Positions 18,766 to 27,759 of a DNA stretch of 64,000 nt are shown here, piece by piece. The position numbers were made by a program, and so were the translations under genes. Numbering within the stretch: position 1 is the first letter of the stretch; each line of letters starts with the position of its first letter. The stretch lies in the NCBI GenBank assembly GCA_034408935.1, contig DAOUMV010000017.1, forward strand, positions 1 to 64,000. Reading direction: 5' to 3'. This stretch comes from DAOUMF01 sp034408935 (GTDB lineage: Bacteria; Chloroflexota; Dehalococcoidia; SM23-28-2; RBG-16-64-32). The notes below the pieces were generated by a model. It was not told the origin of the DNA, ran no database searches, and was given only the letters and a program-made list of their open reading frames with translations.

Positions 18766-18835
18766 GGGCGACCTCCTTTGCACCGCGGGCTTGGGCCGTG
18801 TGGATGACCCAGCGGCCCACAGTCGTGGGCACCTC

Positions 18836-19498
18836 CTAACCAGGCCTGGCGATACCCATGATGTGCGGCCGGGCGAAGATCATGGGCGGAATGGGGGGCA
18901 GCGGATTAGTGAGCTCCAGCTTTTCAAACTCGAAACCCGCGTCGCGGATCAGGTCGGCGATGTCGCGGTTGGGGTGACAGCCTGCGCCAAACCACCGCCA
19001 CGCCGGCGTAATCATATCCTGCCAGAATGCCCCGAAGGAGTGGCTGTAGCGGACGTGCTCATATACCCGCAGCTCGCCGGAGGGCTTGAGCACCCGGCGC
19101 ACCTCCGATAGCGCTCGTGGGGCGTCGTCGACGCTGCACATCACCAACGTGCTCACAACACTGTCGAAGGAGTCGTCCTCGAAGGGGAGGTCCTCGGCGG
19201 CGGCCTGCCGCAGCTCGATGGGGCGGCCGAGGCGCTCAGCCCGGCGCTTCGCCCGCGCCAGCATGTAGGGATCCGGCTCGGTGGCGACGATCTCCTCCGT
19301 GTGGTTGTTGTAGTACGGGAAGCTGGCGCCCGTGCCGGCACCCACCTCCAGCACTCGACCTCTGGCACCGCGGACGATCTCCTCCCTTACGCGCTTCATG
19401 AAGGTCCGCTCGGCGGACGCCTGCATTCGGTCATAGACCGAAGCGAACCATCTGTGCCCTTTCATCGCTGGTGCGGTTCTGAGCTTCCAACCGTCCAC
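18836..19498 (-). CDS. Class I SAM-dependent methyltransferase
   Basis: The 220-residue protein has SAM motif I (RVLEVGAGTGASFPYY), the acidic motif II end (IVATEPDPYML), motif III-like AAAEDLPFEDDSFDSVVS and the post-motif VRRVLKPSGELRVYEHV. This is the UbiE/Methyltransf_11 layout. The start is a GTG with AAGGAGG about 10 bases upstream. It may be cotranscribed with the TenA pair, about 70 bases downstream. The methyl acceptor cannot be told from sequence; small lipophilic acceptors are common in this group. Confidence 0.88.
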   Translation of the reverse strand: MDGWKLRTAPAMKGHRWFASVYDRMQASAERTFMKRVREEIVRGARGRVLEVGAGTGASFPYYNNHTEEIVATEPDPYMLARAKRRAERLGRPIELRQAAAEDLPFEDDSFDSVVSTLVMCSVDDAPRALSEVRRVLKPSGELRVYEHVRYSHSFGAFWQDMITPAWRWFGAGCHPNRDIADLIRDAGFEFEKLELTNPLPPIPPMIFARPHIMGIARPG

Positions 19499-19668
19499 GG
19501 CTACCGGGCCTCCTTGTGCGATTAGGGTCTGTATTTACTACGTGGATGCCTGGCAGGGCAGATTGGTGCAATGGGCCTGCCCAATGGCGCTGTAGGTCGA
19601 TCTCATCCACGGAGGGCGAGTCCGTGAGGGCGGTAGAAAACCGCTGCTCTCATCACGGAACCGTCTGG

Positions 19669-20151
19669 TCAAAGGGCGGCGCAGGTGACGGACAGCACCG
19701 GCGGCAGGGTTCCCGGTAGCCGCTGCCACTGATCGCCCCCGTCGGTGCTGACGAAGACCTGCCCGTTGCTCGTCCCCACGTACACACCCTCGGGATCGAG
19801 GCCGTCCGTGTCCAGCCCCTCGCGGTAGACGCTCTGATAGTCGTTGGGGCCGGGCAGACCGTTCGTGAGCGCCTGCCAGGACTTGCCGCCATCCTGTGTG
19901 CGGCAGACGGTGAACTGGCCGAGGGAGACACGGAAGTTGTCCTGACCGTAGTCTAGTGGGACGACGTAGGCGGCGTCGGGCTGGCGGTGCGTGACGGCGA
20001 TGGGGAAGCCATGGAAGGACGGGAGGCCGCGGGTAACATCCTCCCAGGTCGCGCCACTGTCGTCGGAGTGGAAGACTCCCCAGTGTGCCTGTCCCCACAT
20101 CCGGTCAGGGTTCTTGGGATCCAGCCGCATCTTGTGGAGTTCGTCGGTGAC
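19669..20151 (-). pseudogene. C-terminal fragment of a BNR/sortilin-like beta-propeller protein
   Basis: About 160 residues match the end of bacterial VPS10/BNR-repeat propeller proteins: DELHKMRLDPKNPDRMWGQ, then GVFHSDDSGATWEDVTRGLP, CRTQDGGKSWQALTNGLP and GTSNGQVFVSTDGGDQW. Three Asp-box repeats are visible, and the terminal LPPVLSV is a normal family end. Full-length proteins are roughly 350-400 residues, so the first half is gone. The open frame continues upstream to 20307 but that part (Arg-rich) shows no propeller sequence and no ribosome-binding site. Probably a relic. Confidence 0.7.
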
Positions 20152-20508
20152 AGGGGCAGCCTCGGCGCAGCGCCTCTCAGGTGCTACGAACATGGCAGCA
20201 ATACACGCTCGATGGAATCGCCGATCGCATCCAATGCCCCATGGCCGTTTGCACACAACGAACCTCCGATTGGCTCGACGGCGTTCTGGCCTAGCGATTG
20301 CGGTCAAGACGCATCCCCTCGTCTCTCAGTCGAGGAACCGCCAGTGATTCAGGTTTGCAGGAAGTGCGTTCATGCATTCGTTGGTCTACGAGTCGGTCAG
20401 TGGTCTCGGTGCATTTCCCGATAGCGGTAGAGCAGATAGGTTGCACATTGTCCTCGAGCGCATGACAATCCAGAGCGCCAATACCGACTAGGAAATGGGG
20501 GAGGCAGC
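20152..20508. other. Gene-free interval upstream of the crotonase gene
   Basis: I see no coding signal or RNA gene here. It holds the lost 5' side of the propeller relic and presumably the promoter of the enoyl-CoA hydratase gene, whose ribosome-binding site (GGGGGAGGC) ends just before 20509. No clear -35/-10 pair was found. Confidence 0.5.
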
Positions 20509-21396
20509 ATGACCTACGAAACCATCCTGTACGAAACGCAGGGCCGGATCGCAACGATAACCCTGAATCGTCCCGACCAATTCAACGCCATTCGGCCGCC
20601 GCTGCCGGAGGAACTGGAGCAGGCGGTGGCCGAGGCTAACGCGGACGCCAACGTGCGAGTGATCGTGCTCAGAGGAGCGGGCAAGGCGTTCTGCGCCGGC
20701 TTTGACTTCTCGGGGGGCCTGGAGCATTTCGCCGGCTGGGCAGGCCAGTCCGCCAGCGAGGCGTGGGACCCCGGCAAGGACATGATGATGGTGCTCAGCC
20801 CGTTCAAGGGACCAGTACCCAAGTTTATGAGCATCTGGCGCAGCCCCAAGCCCGTCATCGCGCAGGTTCATGGCTGGTGCGTGGGCGGCGGCTCCGACAT
20901 GGCGCTCCTGTGCGACGTCATTGTCGCCTCCGAAGACGCCCGCTTCGGCACGCCCTATTCCAGGGTCTGGGGCTGCTACCTGACCGGCATGTGGATCTAC
21001 CGTTTGGGGCTCACGCGGACGAAACTGCTTGCCCTCACCGGCGACATGATCTCCGGCAGGGAGGCCGCCGAGATCGGCCTCATCAACAAGGCGGTCCCGC
21101 TCAAGAGGCTGGAGGAGGAGGTTCAGTATTGGGCGAACAGGATGGCCCAATGCCCGACCTCACAACTGGCCGCGATGAAGCTCATCGTGAACCAGGCGTT
21201 CGACAACATGGGGCTACTCAGCACCCAGGCATTGGGATCGGTGCTGGACGGGTACATGCGCAACACGCCGGAGGGCCTGCAGTTCGTCAAGACGGCGAAG
21301 GAGAAGGGAGTCGCCGCCGCGATCCAAGAGAGGGACGGACCGTTCGGCGACTACAGCCAGGCGCCGCCCTCCGAGAAGCCGCTGGGCGCGCCGTAG
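20509..21396 (+). CDS. Enoyl-CoA hydratase/isomerase family protein (crotonase fold)
   Basis: The 295-residue protein shows crotonase hallmarks: ITLNRPDQFNAI, the first oxyanion-hole segment GAGKAFCAGFDFSGG, and the second one VHGWCVGGGSDMALLCDVIV, followed by RFGTPYSRVWG. The usual acidic catalytic positions are partly changed, so the exact reaction (hydration, isomerisation or another CoA-thioester step) is open. The longer C-terminal region ending in GPFGDYSQAPP is unlike short-chain hydratases. The start is supported by GGGAGGC. A decayed paralogue follows in the same direction. Confidence 0.88.
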   Translation: MTYETILYETQGRIATITLNRPDQFNAIRPPLPEELEQAVAEANADANVRVIVLRGAGKAFCAGFDFSGGLEHFAGWAGQSASEAWDPGKDMMMVLSPFKGPVPKFMSIWRSPKPVIAQVHGWCVGGGSDMALLCDVIVASEDARFGTPYSRVWGCYLTGMWIYRLGLTRTKLLALTGDMISGREAAEIGLINKAVPLKRLEEEVQYWANRMAQCPTSQLAAMKLIVNQAFDNMGLLSTQALGSVLDGYMRNTPEGLQFVKTAKEKGVAAAIQERDGPFGDYSQAPPSEKPLGAP

Positions 21397-21438
21397 AGGG
21401 ATCACACAGATGAGATCGTGCGCGAGGAGGAGACCACA

Positions 21439-21891
21439 GTGAAGTACGAGAACATCATGTACGAGCACAAAGATCACGTCGTGACCATTACCCTGAACCG
21501 GCCCGACAAGCAGAACTGCATCAACCAGGCCACGAATCTGGAGCTGCAACACGCGTGGAAGCGGTTCCGGGACGACAACGACGCGGCGGCGCTGACGGAG
21601 ATGCCGGACTATGACGCCTTTCGGGTCGAGGTCTACAACTCAGAGGGCGCCTGCGGGTACACGCGGCGGGTCGACATCTTCAAGCCGATCATCGCCGCTG
21701 TCAATGGGTACGCGTTCGCCGCGGGCCTGGAGACCGCGCTACTGGCCGACATCCGGATCGGCGAGGAGAACGCGGAGTTCGGCGCCCTCGAGCGCCGCTG
21801 GAACATCGTCGGGGGCGACGGGCTCACCGCACGCCTGCCACTCGTCGTGGGCTTCGCCTACGCCTTTAATGGACTCGTTAGTCAAGTATGA
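21439..21891 (+). pseudogene. Decayed enoyl-CoA hydratase gene (internal deletion and lost 3' end)
   Basis: GTG at 21439 has GGAGGAG upstream, and the protein starts like a crotonase (VVTITLNRPDKQNCIN). After FRDDNDA the text jumps to ALTEMPDYDAFR, so roughly 20-25 residues containing the first oxyanion-hole loop (normally VTGxGxAFCAGxDL) are missing in frame. It resumes with KPIIAAVNGYAFAAGLETALLADIRIG and GALERRWNIVGGDG, then stops after LPLVVGFAYAF, about 100 residues early. Both defects remove essential parts, so it should be inactive. It lies 42 bases after the intact paralogue, suggesting an old operon of two hydratases. Confidence 0.8.
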
Positions 21892-21903
21892 CCAGATGGT
21901 CAT
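21888..21903. promoter_or_regulatory. Inverted repeat ATGACCA-GA-TGGTCAT
   Basis: A perfect 7-bp inverted repeat with a two-base centre sits at the broken end of the decayed hydratase gene, about 140 bases upstream of nrpR. Its ACCA/TGGT core resembles operators of GntR/FadR-type acyl-CoA regulators, but no such regulator is in the window. It could be an nrpR operator or chance. Confidence 0.35.
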
Positions 21904-22043
21904 CTTAGGGAATGGTCCAAACTCTTGAGGGGAAGAAGTGTTTATGTCTACTAGCGCTGCTACCAAAAAAGGGCTAGAGTGGCGGCGGGGAAACCCTGTT
22001 GGCTGTGGCCGAGCGCCATGACCAACACTAGGCGGTGAGAAGC

Positions 22044-23042
22044 ATGGTCGTCCATGATCAAGATCCTGAGGTTCAGCGGAAGGTTGTGGCTATTCTCAAG
22101 GTGCTCAGCGAGTCCTCGGAACCGCTGGGCTCTATCACAATCGCTCGCGAGCTGGAGTCTCAGGGCGTCCATCTGAGCGAACGCACCGTCAGGTACCATC
22201 TCAGACTCGCCGACGAGCGGGGCTTCACCCGATCCCTGGGAAGGGATGGCAGGATGATCACGCGGGAGGGCCTGCAAGAGCTGAACAGCGCTCTGGCCAC
22301 CGAGCAAGTCGGCTTCATCGTGGAGAGGCTCGCCCTGCTGGCCTTCCAAACCACGTTTGACCCCCAGCTACGCTCCGGTCAGGTCGGGATAAACGCCTCG
22401 CTGTTCCCCAAAAGCAAATTCAAGAAGGCGCTGGCGGCCATGAAGGAGGCGTTCAGCAGCGATCTCTGTGTCAGTACCAGGGTGGGTGTGGCGACTGAGG
22501 GCGAGAAGCTGGGCGACGTGGTGATTCCCGAAGGGAAGATCGGTCTAGCTACTGTTTGCAGCGCGGTCATCAACGGCGTCCTCCTCAAGGCTGGCATCCC
22601 TATGGACTCCAAGTTCGGAGGGATTTTGGAAGTCCGCGATTCTACGCCCAGGAGGTTCGTGGCGATCATCAACTATGCAGGCACCTCACTCGACCCGTCC
22701 GGGGCATACATCAAGGCTAGGATGACCCACGTGCGTGAAGCTGCAATCACGGGGACCGGCAGAATACTGGCGAACTTTCGCGAGGTGCCAGCTCCCGCCA
22801 AGCCACAGGTGGAGGACATCCTAGCCAAGCTCAAGGCCGCTGGCATCGGCGGCGTCGTCCGGGTCGGCGAAACGAGTGAACCGCTTTGCCAGATACCGGT
22901 GGGTCTCAGCAAGATAGGTATCATCCTGCTAGGTGGAATGAATCCCGTCGCGGCGGCAGAAGAGGCCGGGATAGAAGCCGACAACGTCTGCGAGGCCGGG
23001 ACGGCTGAATTCGAGAGCCTGGTGGACTTCCGGGAGTTGTAG
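22044..23042 (+). CDS. nrpR: NrpR-like transcriptional regulator (winged helix plus DUF128)
   Basis: The roughly 332-residue protein starts with a winged-helix domain (KVVAILKVLSESSEPLGSI, then LSERTVRYHLRLADERGFTR). A single long DUF128/NrpR regulatory domain follows: ERLALLAFQTTFDP, VGVATEGEKLGDVVIPEGKI, GTVCSAVINGVL-like text, and later VGLSKIGIILLGGMNPVAAA. In methanogens NrpR represses nitrogen-assimilation genes and is released by 2-oxoglutarate. ATG 22044 is preferred over GTG 22035 because GGTGAG lies just upstream. It is monocistronic and convergent with the MFS gene. The gltBD operon 4.6 kb away is a plausible target, unproven. Confidence 0.85.
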   Translation: MVVHDQDPEVQRKVVAILKVLSESSEPLGSITIARELESQGVHLSERTVRYHLRLADERGFTRSLGRDGRMITREGLQELNSALATEQVGFIVERLALLAFQTTFDPQLRSGQVGINASLFPKSKFKKALAAMKEAFSSDLCVSTRVGVATEGEKLGDVVIPEGKIGLATVCSAVINGVLLKAGIPMDSKFGGILEVRDSTPRRFVAIINYAGTSLDPSGAYIKARMTHVREAAITGTGRILANFREVPAPAKPQVEDILAKLKAAGIGGVVRVGETSEPLCQIPVGLSKIGIILLGGMNPVAAAEEAGIEADNVCEAGTAEFESLVDFREL

Positions 23043-23180
23043 GGTTCTGCGGTCTGGTCAGATGGCTGAAATGGCCTTGGGTGCCGCACTCGTAACCGAA
23101 AGGCGTCGGTGCTGGATCTTGGACGGCGGCAGGCGGGCGCGACTCGGTGGATGACCCGTGGCAACGGCAAGGGGGCGGGC

Positions 23181-24446
23181 CTAGTCGGGTTTTGTCACGA
23201 CGCGGCGCAACACGGCTCTCCAAGCGACAGACGCCATCGCCACGATGATTATCCCCTCTGCGACCGCTACAGCCCTGAGCCCGACGACATCAGCGATCGC
23301 TCCCGCAGCAACGGCCCCAACCGGGAAGATCGCCACCAGCGTGAACATCAACCCCATGACGCGTCCCCTGATCTGATCCGGGAGACGGACAAGCAGCAGC
23401 GTCTCGTAGGCGGCGAACAGAGCGCTTTCCGCCGCCCCCGCCACGAAAAGGACAGCGCCCGTTAGAGGCACCCACTGGGAAAGCCCATAGGCGATAGCGG
23501 ACACGCCCGTTCCTAGCACGCCCGCAAACATTAGGAGGCCGATCAGGCGCTGCTTGCCGAAGGTGGCTACCGCCATCGCGCCAACTACACTACCGGCACC
23601 AAGGCAGGCGCTCAGGGCCCCGAAGGTCGCAGGCCCTTTCTCCAGCTCCTGCTCTACGAATAGGGGCAGCAGCAGCACGTAGGACTGGCCCAGGACGAAC
23701 GGAATGAGCATCGCCCCCGTAAGCCTCAACAGGTCTCGATGGGCGCGAAGATACTGATAGGCCTCTAGCAGGCCATCCTTGACGCTCCTGGCCGCCGACC
23801 TGTCGATATGACCAAAGGAGGCCGCAATCCCCAACATCATCAGCAATCCCACGAGGTAGGCACCCGATGTGAAGAAGTAGGCACCGGCGATACCCAGAAG
23901 GGCGATGAGTGCGCCTCCCGCCGCCGGTCCGGCTACGTTCGGAAGGCTATGGCCAGCCGTGTTGAGAGAGATGGCGTTCATCAGGTGCCGACCGGGCACG
24001 AGCCTGGCCGTCATCGCCTGACCAACCGGAACACGCAGGGCGAAAAGCAGGCCGCCTATCGCCGCTGCCACGAGCACATGCCAGATCGCGACCGCGTCTG
24101 TCGCTACCAGCGTCCCCATCACCAACGCCACGGAGAGCGCCACAAGGGTGCCAAGGACGAGCAGATTTCGCCGGTTTACGCGGTCCGCCGCCATGCCCAT
24201 CGGTATCGACCCCAGGGCGAAGGTGATGGCCCACATCCCCTCCACCACGCCCAGGAGCAGCGCCGAGTCGGTCAGTTGTACTGTGAGCCACCCCCGTGCC
24301 GTGAACTGAACCATCAGGCCAACCGCGACGATGAGGTTGCTGAACCAGAACAGCCTGAACTGAGGGTATGACAGGGAGATGATCGGTCGCCTGGCCCAGG
24401 TCCATTCCGGCTCCCGGACATCCGGTCCTTCACCCGCTTCAGTCAA
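23181..24446 (-). CDS. MFS transporter (MFS_3/EntS-like exporter)
   Basis: The protein has about 12 hydrophobic segments. The first begins at LSYPQFRLFWFSNLIVAVGL, followed by the MFS loop-2/3 motif GSIPMGMAADRVNRRNLLV, as in enterobactin- or macrolide-exporting MFS_3 proteins. The open frame reaches 24779, but the first 110 residues are Arg-rich and unlike any transporter. I therefore place the start at TTG 24444-24446, with GGAGG 11 bases upstream; the exact codon is uncertain. It is divergent from the FGGY kinase, with a gap of about 230 bases. The substrate is unknown. Confidence 0.82.
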   Translation of the reverse strand: MTEAGEGPDVREPEWTWARRPIISLSYPQFRLFWFSNLIVAVGLMVQFTARGWLTVQLTDSALLLGVVEGMWAITFALGSIPMGMAADRVNRRNLLVLGTLVALSVALVMGTLVATDAVAIWHVLVAAAIGGLLFALRVPVGQAMTARLVPGRHLMNAISLNTAGHSLPNVAGPAAGGALIALLGIAGAYFFTSGAYLVGLLMMLGIAASFGHIDRSAARSVKDGLLEAYQYLRAHRDLLRLTGAMLIPFVLGQSYVLLLPLFVEQELEKGPATFGALSACLGAGSVVGAMAVATFGKQRLIGLLMFAGVLGTGVSAIAYGLSQWVPLTGAVLFVAGAAESALFAAYETLLLVRLPDQIRGRVMGLMFTLVAIFPVGAVAAGAIADVVGLRAVAVAEGIIIVAMASVAWRAVLRRVVTKPD

Positions 24447-24673
24447 TCTCCACCGGCCCTCCGACCCGGCGCCCGCCTGCTCAAGAGTATAGCCTGAGGG
24501 TCGTACGCGCGCTCGCCATTGGCGTCGGGACAACCGTCGGGACGACGGCCCAACGGCAATCACTTCCCGGCACGCCTTCCTCAGGTCGTGGCATGGGTTG
24601 GCATTGCGAGCCGCCGCGGCTACCCTTGTGTTGGCGAGCAGCCCACAAGGCAAGAATGGAGGATCAACCAGCG

Positions 24674-26230
24674 ATGGGTGCGGAGAGCGCCGGGTACGTG
24701 CTGTCGATCGACCTGGGCACGAGCGGGCCGAAGGTCGCGCTCGTCGATGCCAGCGGCGAGATCGCAGCCTCCGCGGCACGCTCCGTGCAGACGCACCTGA
24801 TCCCGCCAGACGGTGCAGAGCAGGAACCGGAGGAGATCTGGAGCGCCATCAAGAGTGCCGTCCAGCAGGTGGTCAAGGACGCGGGACGGCCCGCCGACCA
24901 GATCGTCGGGGTGAGCATCGCCAGCCAGTTCTCCTCGATCGTGCCCGTGGACCGAGACGGACAACCGGCGATGAACCTGATACTGTGGATGGACGGTCGC
25001 GGTGCCCCCCATGCCCGCGGAATCTATCAGGAACATCCAGACGCCTTCACGAAGTGGCTGGACATCCACGGCGTCTTCCCGCTGCCCTCAGGCGTCGACT
25101 CGCTCTCCCACATGCTCTGGGTGCGACAGGAGCGACCGGACATCTACCAGCGAACCTACAAGTTCCTGGAGCCCATGGACTTCGTGACCGCGCGGCTCAC
25201 CGGGAGCTACACGGCGAACGCCTGCACCGCGTTCATGATGCTGCTAACCGACAACCGCCAACTGGAGGCCGTGCGCTACGACGACGAACTCGTCGCCATG
25301 TCGGGACTCGATCGGGAGAAGCTTCCGGAACTGGTACCCGTCATGTCGTCTGTCGGCACCGTCCGCCAGCACGTCGCCGAGGAGCTGGGGCTGGTGCCGC
25401 AAACCCGGGTGTTCTCGGGGGTGAACGACACCCAAGCGGTCGCGGTGGGAACGGGCACGTTCGAGAAAGGCCGGGGAGGACTGAACATCGGGACGACGAG
25501 CCAGGTCCTGGCCCACGTCGACTTCAAGAGGACGGACGTGCAGAACCAGATCGTGAGCAGCCCCAGCCCCATTCCCGGACGCTACATGGCTCTGGCGGAG
25601 AACGGCCTCGGAGCGAAGACGCTGGATCACTTCCTTCAGAACGTCGTGTTCGCGAGCGACGCGCTGGCCGATCACTCGACCGACGACACCTTCGGCCGGG
25701 TCGATGAGGTCGTGCGGGAGGCGCCGCCCGGGAGCGGGAGTCTACTCTTTCTGCCCTGGCTCAGCGGGTCGCAAGCGCCCGCCTCGAACCCGAGGGTGCG
25801 CGGCGGTTTCCTGAACCTCTCTCTCAACACCACGCGGGCCGACATGGTGCGGGCCATTCTGGAAGGGGTGGCCTTCAACCTGCGCTGGCTCCTTCCCGCC
25901 GTGGAGCAGTTCGCCGAGCAGGAGTTCGACGAACTGCGTTTCGCCGGCGGGGGCGCGCTCTCGGATGAGTGGTCCCAGATCCTCGCCGACGTCATGAACC
26001 GCCCCGTCCTCCAGCTCGAGGACTCGCGCCACGTGATCAACCGCGCTGTGGCGTTCCTGGCCTTCGAGCGCCTCGGGGCAGTGACGTTGGACGATTTCCC
26101 CAAGATCTGTCGCGTGAAGCGCTCCTACGAGCCGCGACCGGACACCCGCGGGACCTACGACCGCCTCTTCGAGCAGTTCCTGGCCTCCTTCGAGCAGAAC
26201 CGCCCCATCTTCGAGGCGCTGAATGCTTAG
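24674..26230 (+). CDS. FGGY-family carbohydrate kinase (xylulokinase-like)
   Basis: The roughly 518-residue sugar kinase has the N-terminal phosphate-binding motif YVLSIDLGTSGPKVALVD, LWMDGRGAPHAR in the substrate region, and the C-terminal adenine-binding motif RFAGGGALSDEWSQILADV. ATG 24674 (GGAGG 11 bases upstream) is chosen; ATG 24656 is also in frame. FGGY kinases phosphorylate pentuloses, polyols or glycerol. If it makes xylulose 5-phosphate it could feed the phosphoketolase at 58.8 kb. It is followed after 63 bases by a PLP decarboxylase in the same direction. Confidence 0.92.
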   Translation: MGAESAGYVLSIDLGTSGPKVALVDASGEIAASAARSVQTHLIPPDGAEQEPEEIWSAIKSAVQQVVKDAGRPADQIVGVSIASQFSSIVPVDRDGQPAMNLILWMDGRGAPHARGIYQEHPDAFTKWLDIHGVFPLPSGVDSLSHMLWVRQERPDIYQRTYKFLEPMDFVTARLTGSYTANACTAFMMLLTDNRQLEAVRYDDELVAMSGLDREKLPELVPVMSSVGTVRQHVAEELGLVPQTRVFSGVNDTQAVAVGTGTFEKGRGGLNIGTTSQVLAHVDFKRTDVQNQIVSSPSPIPGRYMALAENGLGAKTLDHFLQNVVFASDALADHSTDDTFGRVDEVVREAPPGSGSLLFLPWLSGSQAPASNPRVRGGFLNLSLNTTRADMVRAILEGVAFNLRWLLPAVEQFAEQEFDELRFAGGGALSDEWSQILADVMNRPVLQLEDSRHVINRAVAFLAFERLGAVTLDDFPKICRVKRSYEPRPDTRGTYDRLFEQFLASFEQNRPIFEALNA

Positions 26231-26293
26231 GCGACACGAGCCCCCACCGTATATCATGAGCACTGGCGACACGAGCGAGTAGGGAGGAGTCCC

Positions 26294-27709
26294 ATGGCAG
26301 ACAAGAGCAGCAACCCGTTCGCGCGCGGCAACCCCTACGCCGAGCGCTACGGCGTCATCAACCGCTTCCCCGAGAAGGGGCGTCCGCCGGAGGAGATCCT
26401 TCGCGAGCTGCGTGAGATGGCCGAGGAGGAAGACAAGGCCTGGCAGACCGGCAAGTGCTCCGGGACGATGTACTGCGGCGACATGACCCACTACGAGTTC
26501 CTGAACCAGGCGTTCGGCCTCTTCTCACACTCGAACGTCCTCCAGCGGGACATCTGCCCCAGCGCCACCCGCTTCGAGGGCGAGATCGTGGCCATGGCCC
26601 TCGATATGATGCACGCCGACGCGGCCAGGCCCGACTCCACCCCCTGCGGCGCCCTCACCTCCGGCGGCACCGACAGCATCATCACCGCCCTCCTCGTCTA
26701 TCGCGAGAAGGGCCGCGAGGAGCGCGGCATTACCCAACCCGAGATGATCCTGCCCGAGACCGGCCATCCGGCCTTCCGGAAGGGCGCCCACCTGTTCGGA
26801 ATCGATGTGATCGACGCTCCGGTCGACCCGGAGACGACCCTCGTCGACGTGGACTTCGTCCGCGATCACATCACCCCACGAACCGTCGCCATCGTCGGCT
26901 CCGCCGGCAACTACGCCTACGGCACGATCGACCCTATCGAGGAGCTCTCCCAGCTCGCCCTGAAGCACGACGTCGGGCTCCACGTCGACGGCTGCCTCGG
27001 GGGCTTCATCCTCCCCTGGGGCGAGGAGCTGGGCTACGACATCCCCGTTTTCGACTTCCGCGTGCCCGGCGTGACCAGCATCTCGGCGGACACTCACAAG
27101 TTCGGGTACGGCCTCAAGGGCACGTCCGTGATCCTCTACCGCGACAAGTCGATCCGGCAGTACGGGTACTTCCTCAACCCCGAGTGGCCGGGCGGCAAGT
27201 ACTTCTCGCCGGGGATCGCCGGCAGCCGCTCGGGCGGGCTGCTCGCCGCCACCTGGGCGTCGATGGCCAGCCTAGGCCGCGAAGGCTACCTGCGCTACGC
27301 CAAGCGCATCTTCGAGACCGCGTTCGCCATGCAGGACGCCGTGCGCACCCATCCGGAGCTGCGGATCATGGGCGAGCCCACCTTCTGCTTCGCCTTCACG
27401 TCGGACGCCTTCGACATCTACCACGTGAACGACTTCATGAGCGAACGGGGCTGGCGCTTCAACGGCCTGCAGTACCCGAACGCCGTCCACATGTGCGTGA
27501 CGCGGCCGCAGACGGAGCCCGGCGTCGTGGAGGCGTTCGCCAAGGACCTGGCGGAAGGGGTGGAGTACGCGAAGAACCCGCCGCGGGAGAAGCCGGCGAC
27601 GGGCGCAATCTACGGAGGCCTGCCCCAAGGCGTCCCGCAGTTGCAGGAGATGGTGCGCAGCGTCATGGTGGCGATGGTGGACGGCATGCACGACGTCCCG
27701 CCGGAGTAG
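26294..27709 (+). CDS. PLP-dependent decarboxylase/lyase, sphingosine-1-phosphate-lyase-like
   Basis: The 471-residue group II PLP enzyme has CGALTSGGTDSIITALLVYR in the cofactor phosphate region, LHVDGCLGGFILPW with the PLP-ring Asp, and the Schiff-base Lys in SISADTHKFGYGLKGTS. These features are shared by sphingosine-phosphate lyase and its bacterial relatives and, more distantly, glutamate decarboxylase. GGGAGGAG stands seven bases before the ATG. Its operon partner is a sugar/polyol kinase, so cleavage of a phosphorylated amino alcohol made by that kinase is possible. A paralogue lies at 38.7-40.1 kb. Confidence 0.88.
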   Translation: MADKSSNPFARGNPYAERYGVINRFPEKGRPPEEILRELREMAEEEDKAWQTGKCSGTMYCGDMTHYEFLNQAFGLFSHSNVLQRDICPSATRFEGEIVAMALDMMHADAARPDSTPCGALTSGGTDSIITALLVYREKGREERGITQPEMILPETGHPAFRKGAHLFGIDVIDAPVDPETTLVDVDFVRDHITPRTVAIVGSAGNYAYGTIDPIEELSQLALKHDVGLHVDGCLGGFILPWGEELGYDIPVFDFRVPGVTSISADTHKFGYGLKGTSVILYRDKSIRQYGYFLNPEWPGGKYFSPGIAGSRSGGLLAATWASMASLGREGYLRYAKRIFETAFAMQDAVRTHPELRIMGEPTFCFAFTSDAFDIYHVNDFMSERGWRFNGLQYPNAVHMCVTRPQTEPGVVEAFAKDLAEGVEYAKNPPREKPATGAIYGGLPQGVPQLQEMVRSVMVAMVDGMHDVPPE

Positions 27710-27759
27710 GCGGACCCACCCTCGGCCGATGATCATTTCCCCAGGCTCTGGATGGGCGC

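Noticed and set aside
21940..22034. Possible riboswitch-like leader of nrpR (GGGGAAACCC word)
   Set aside because: No conserved riboswitch core or pairing scheme could be matched.
23050..23150. tRNA-Thr(CGT)-like text downstream of nrpR (ACTCGTAACC, AAAGGCGTCGG)
   Set aside because: The anticodon, T and acceptor stems do not pair, so no cloverleaf forms; similarity is to the loop words only.
24447..24779. Long N-terminal extension of the MFS gene
   Set aside because: Arg/Ser/Pro-rich translation unlike any transporter N-terminus; treated as untranslated.
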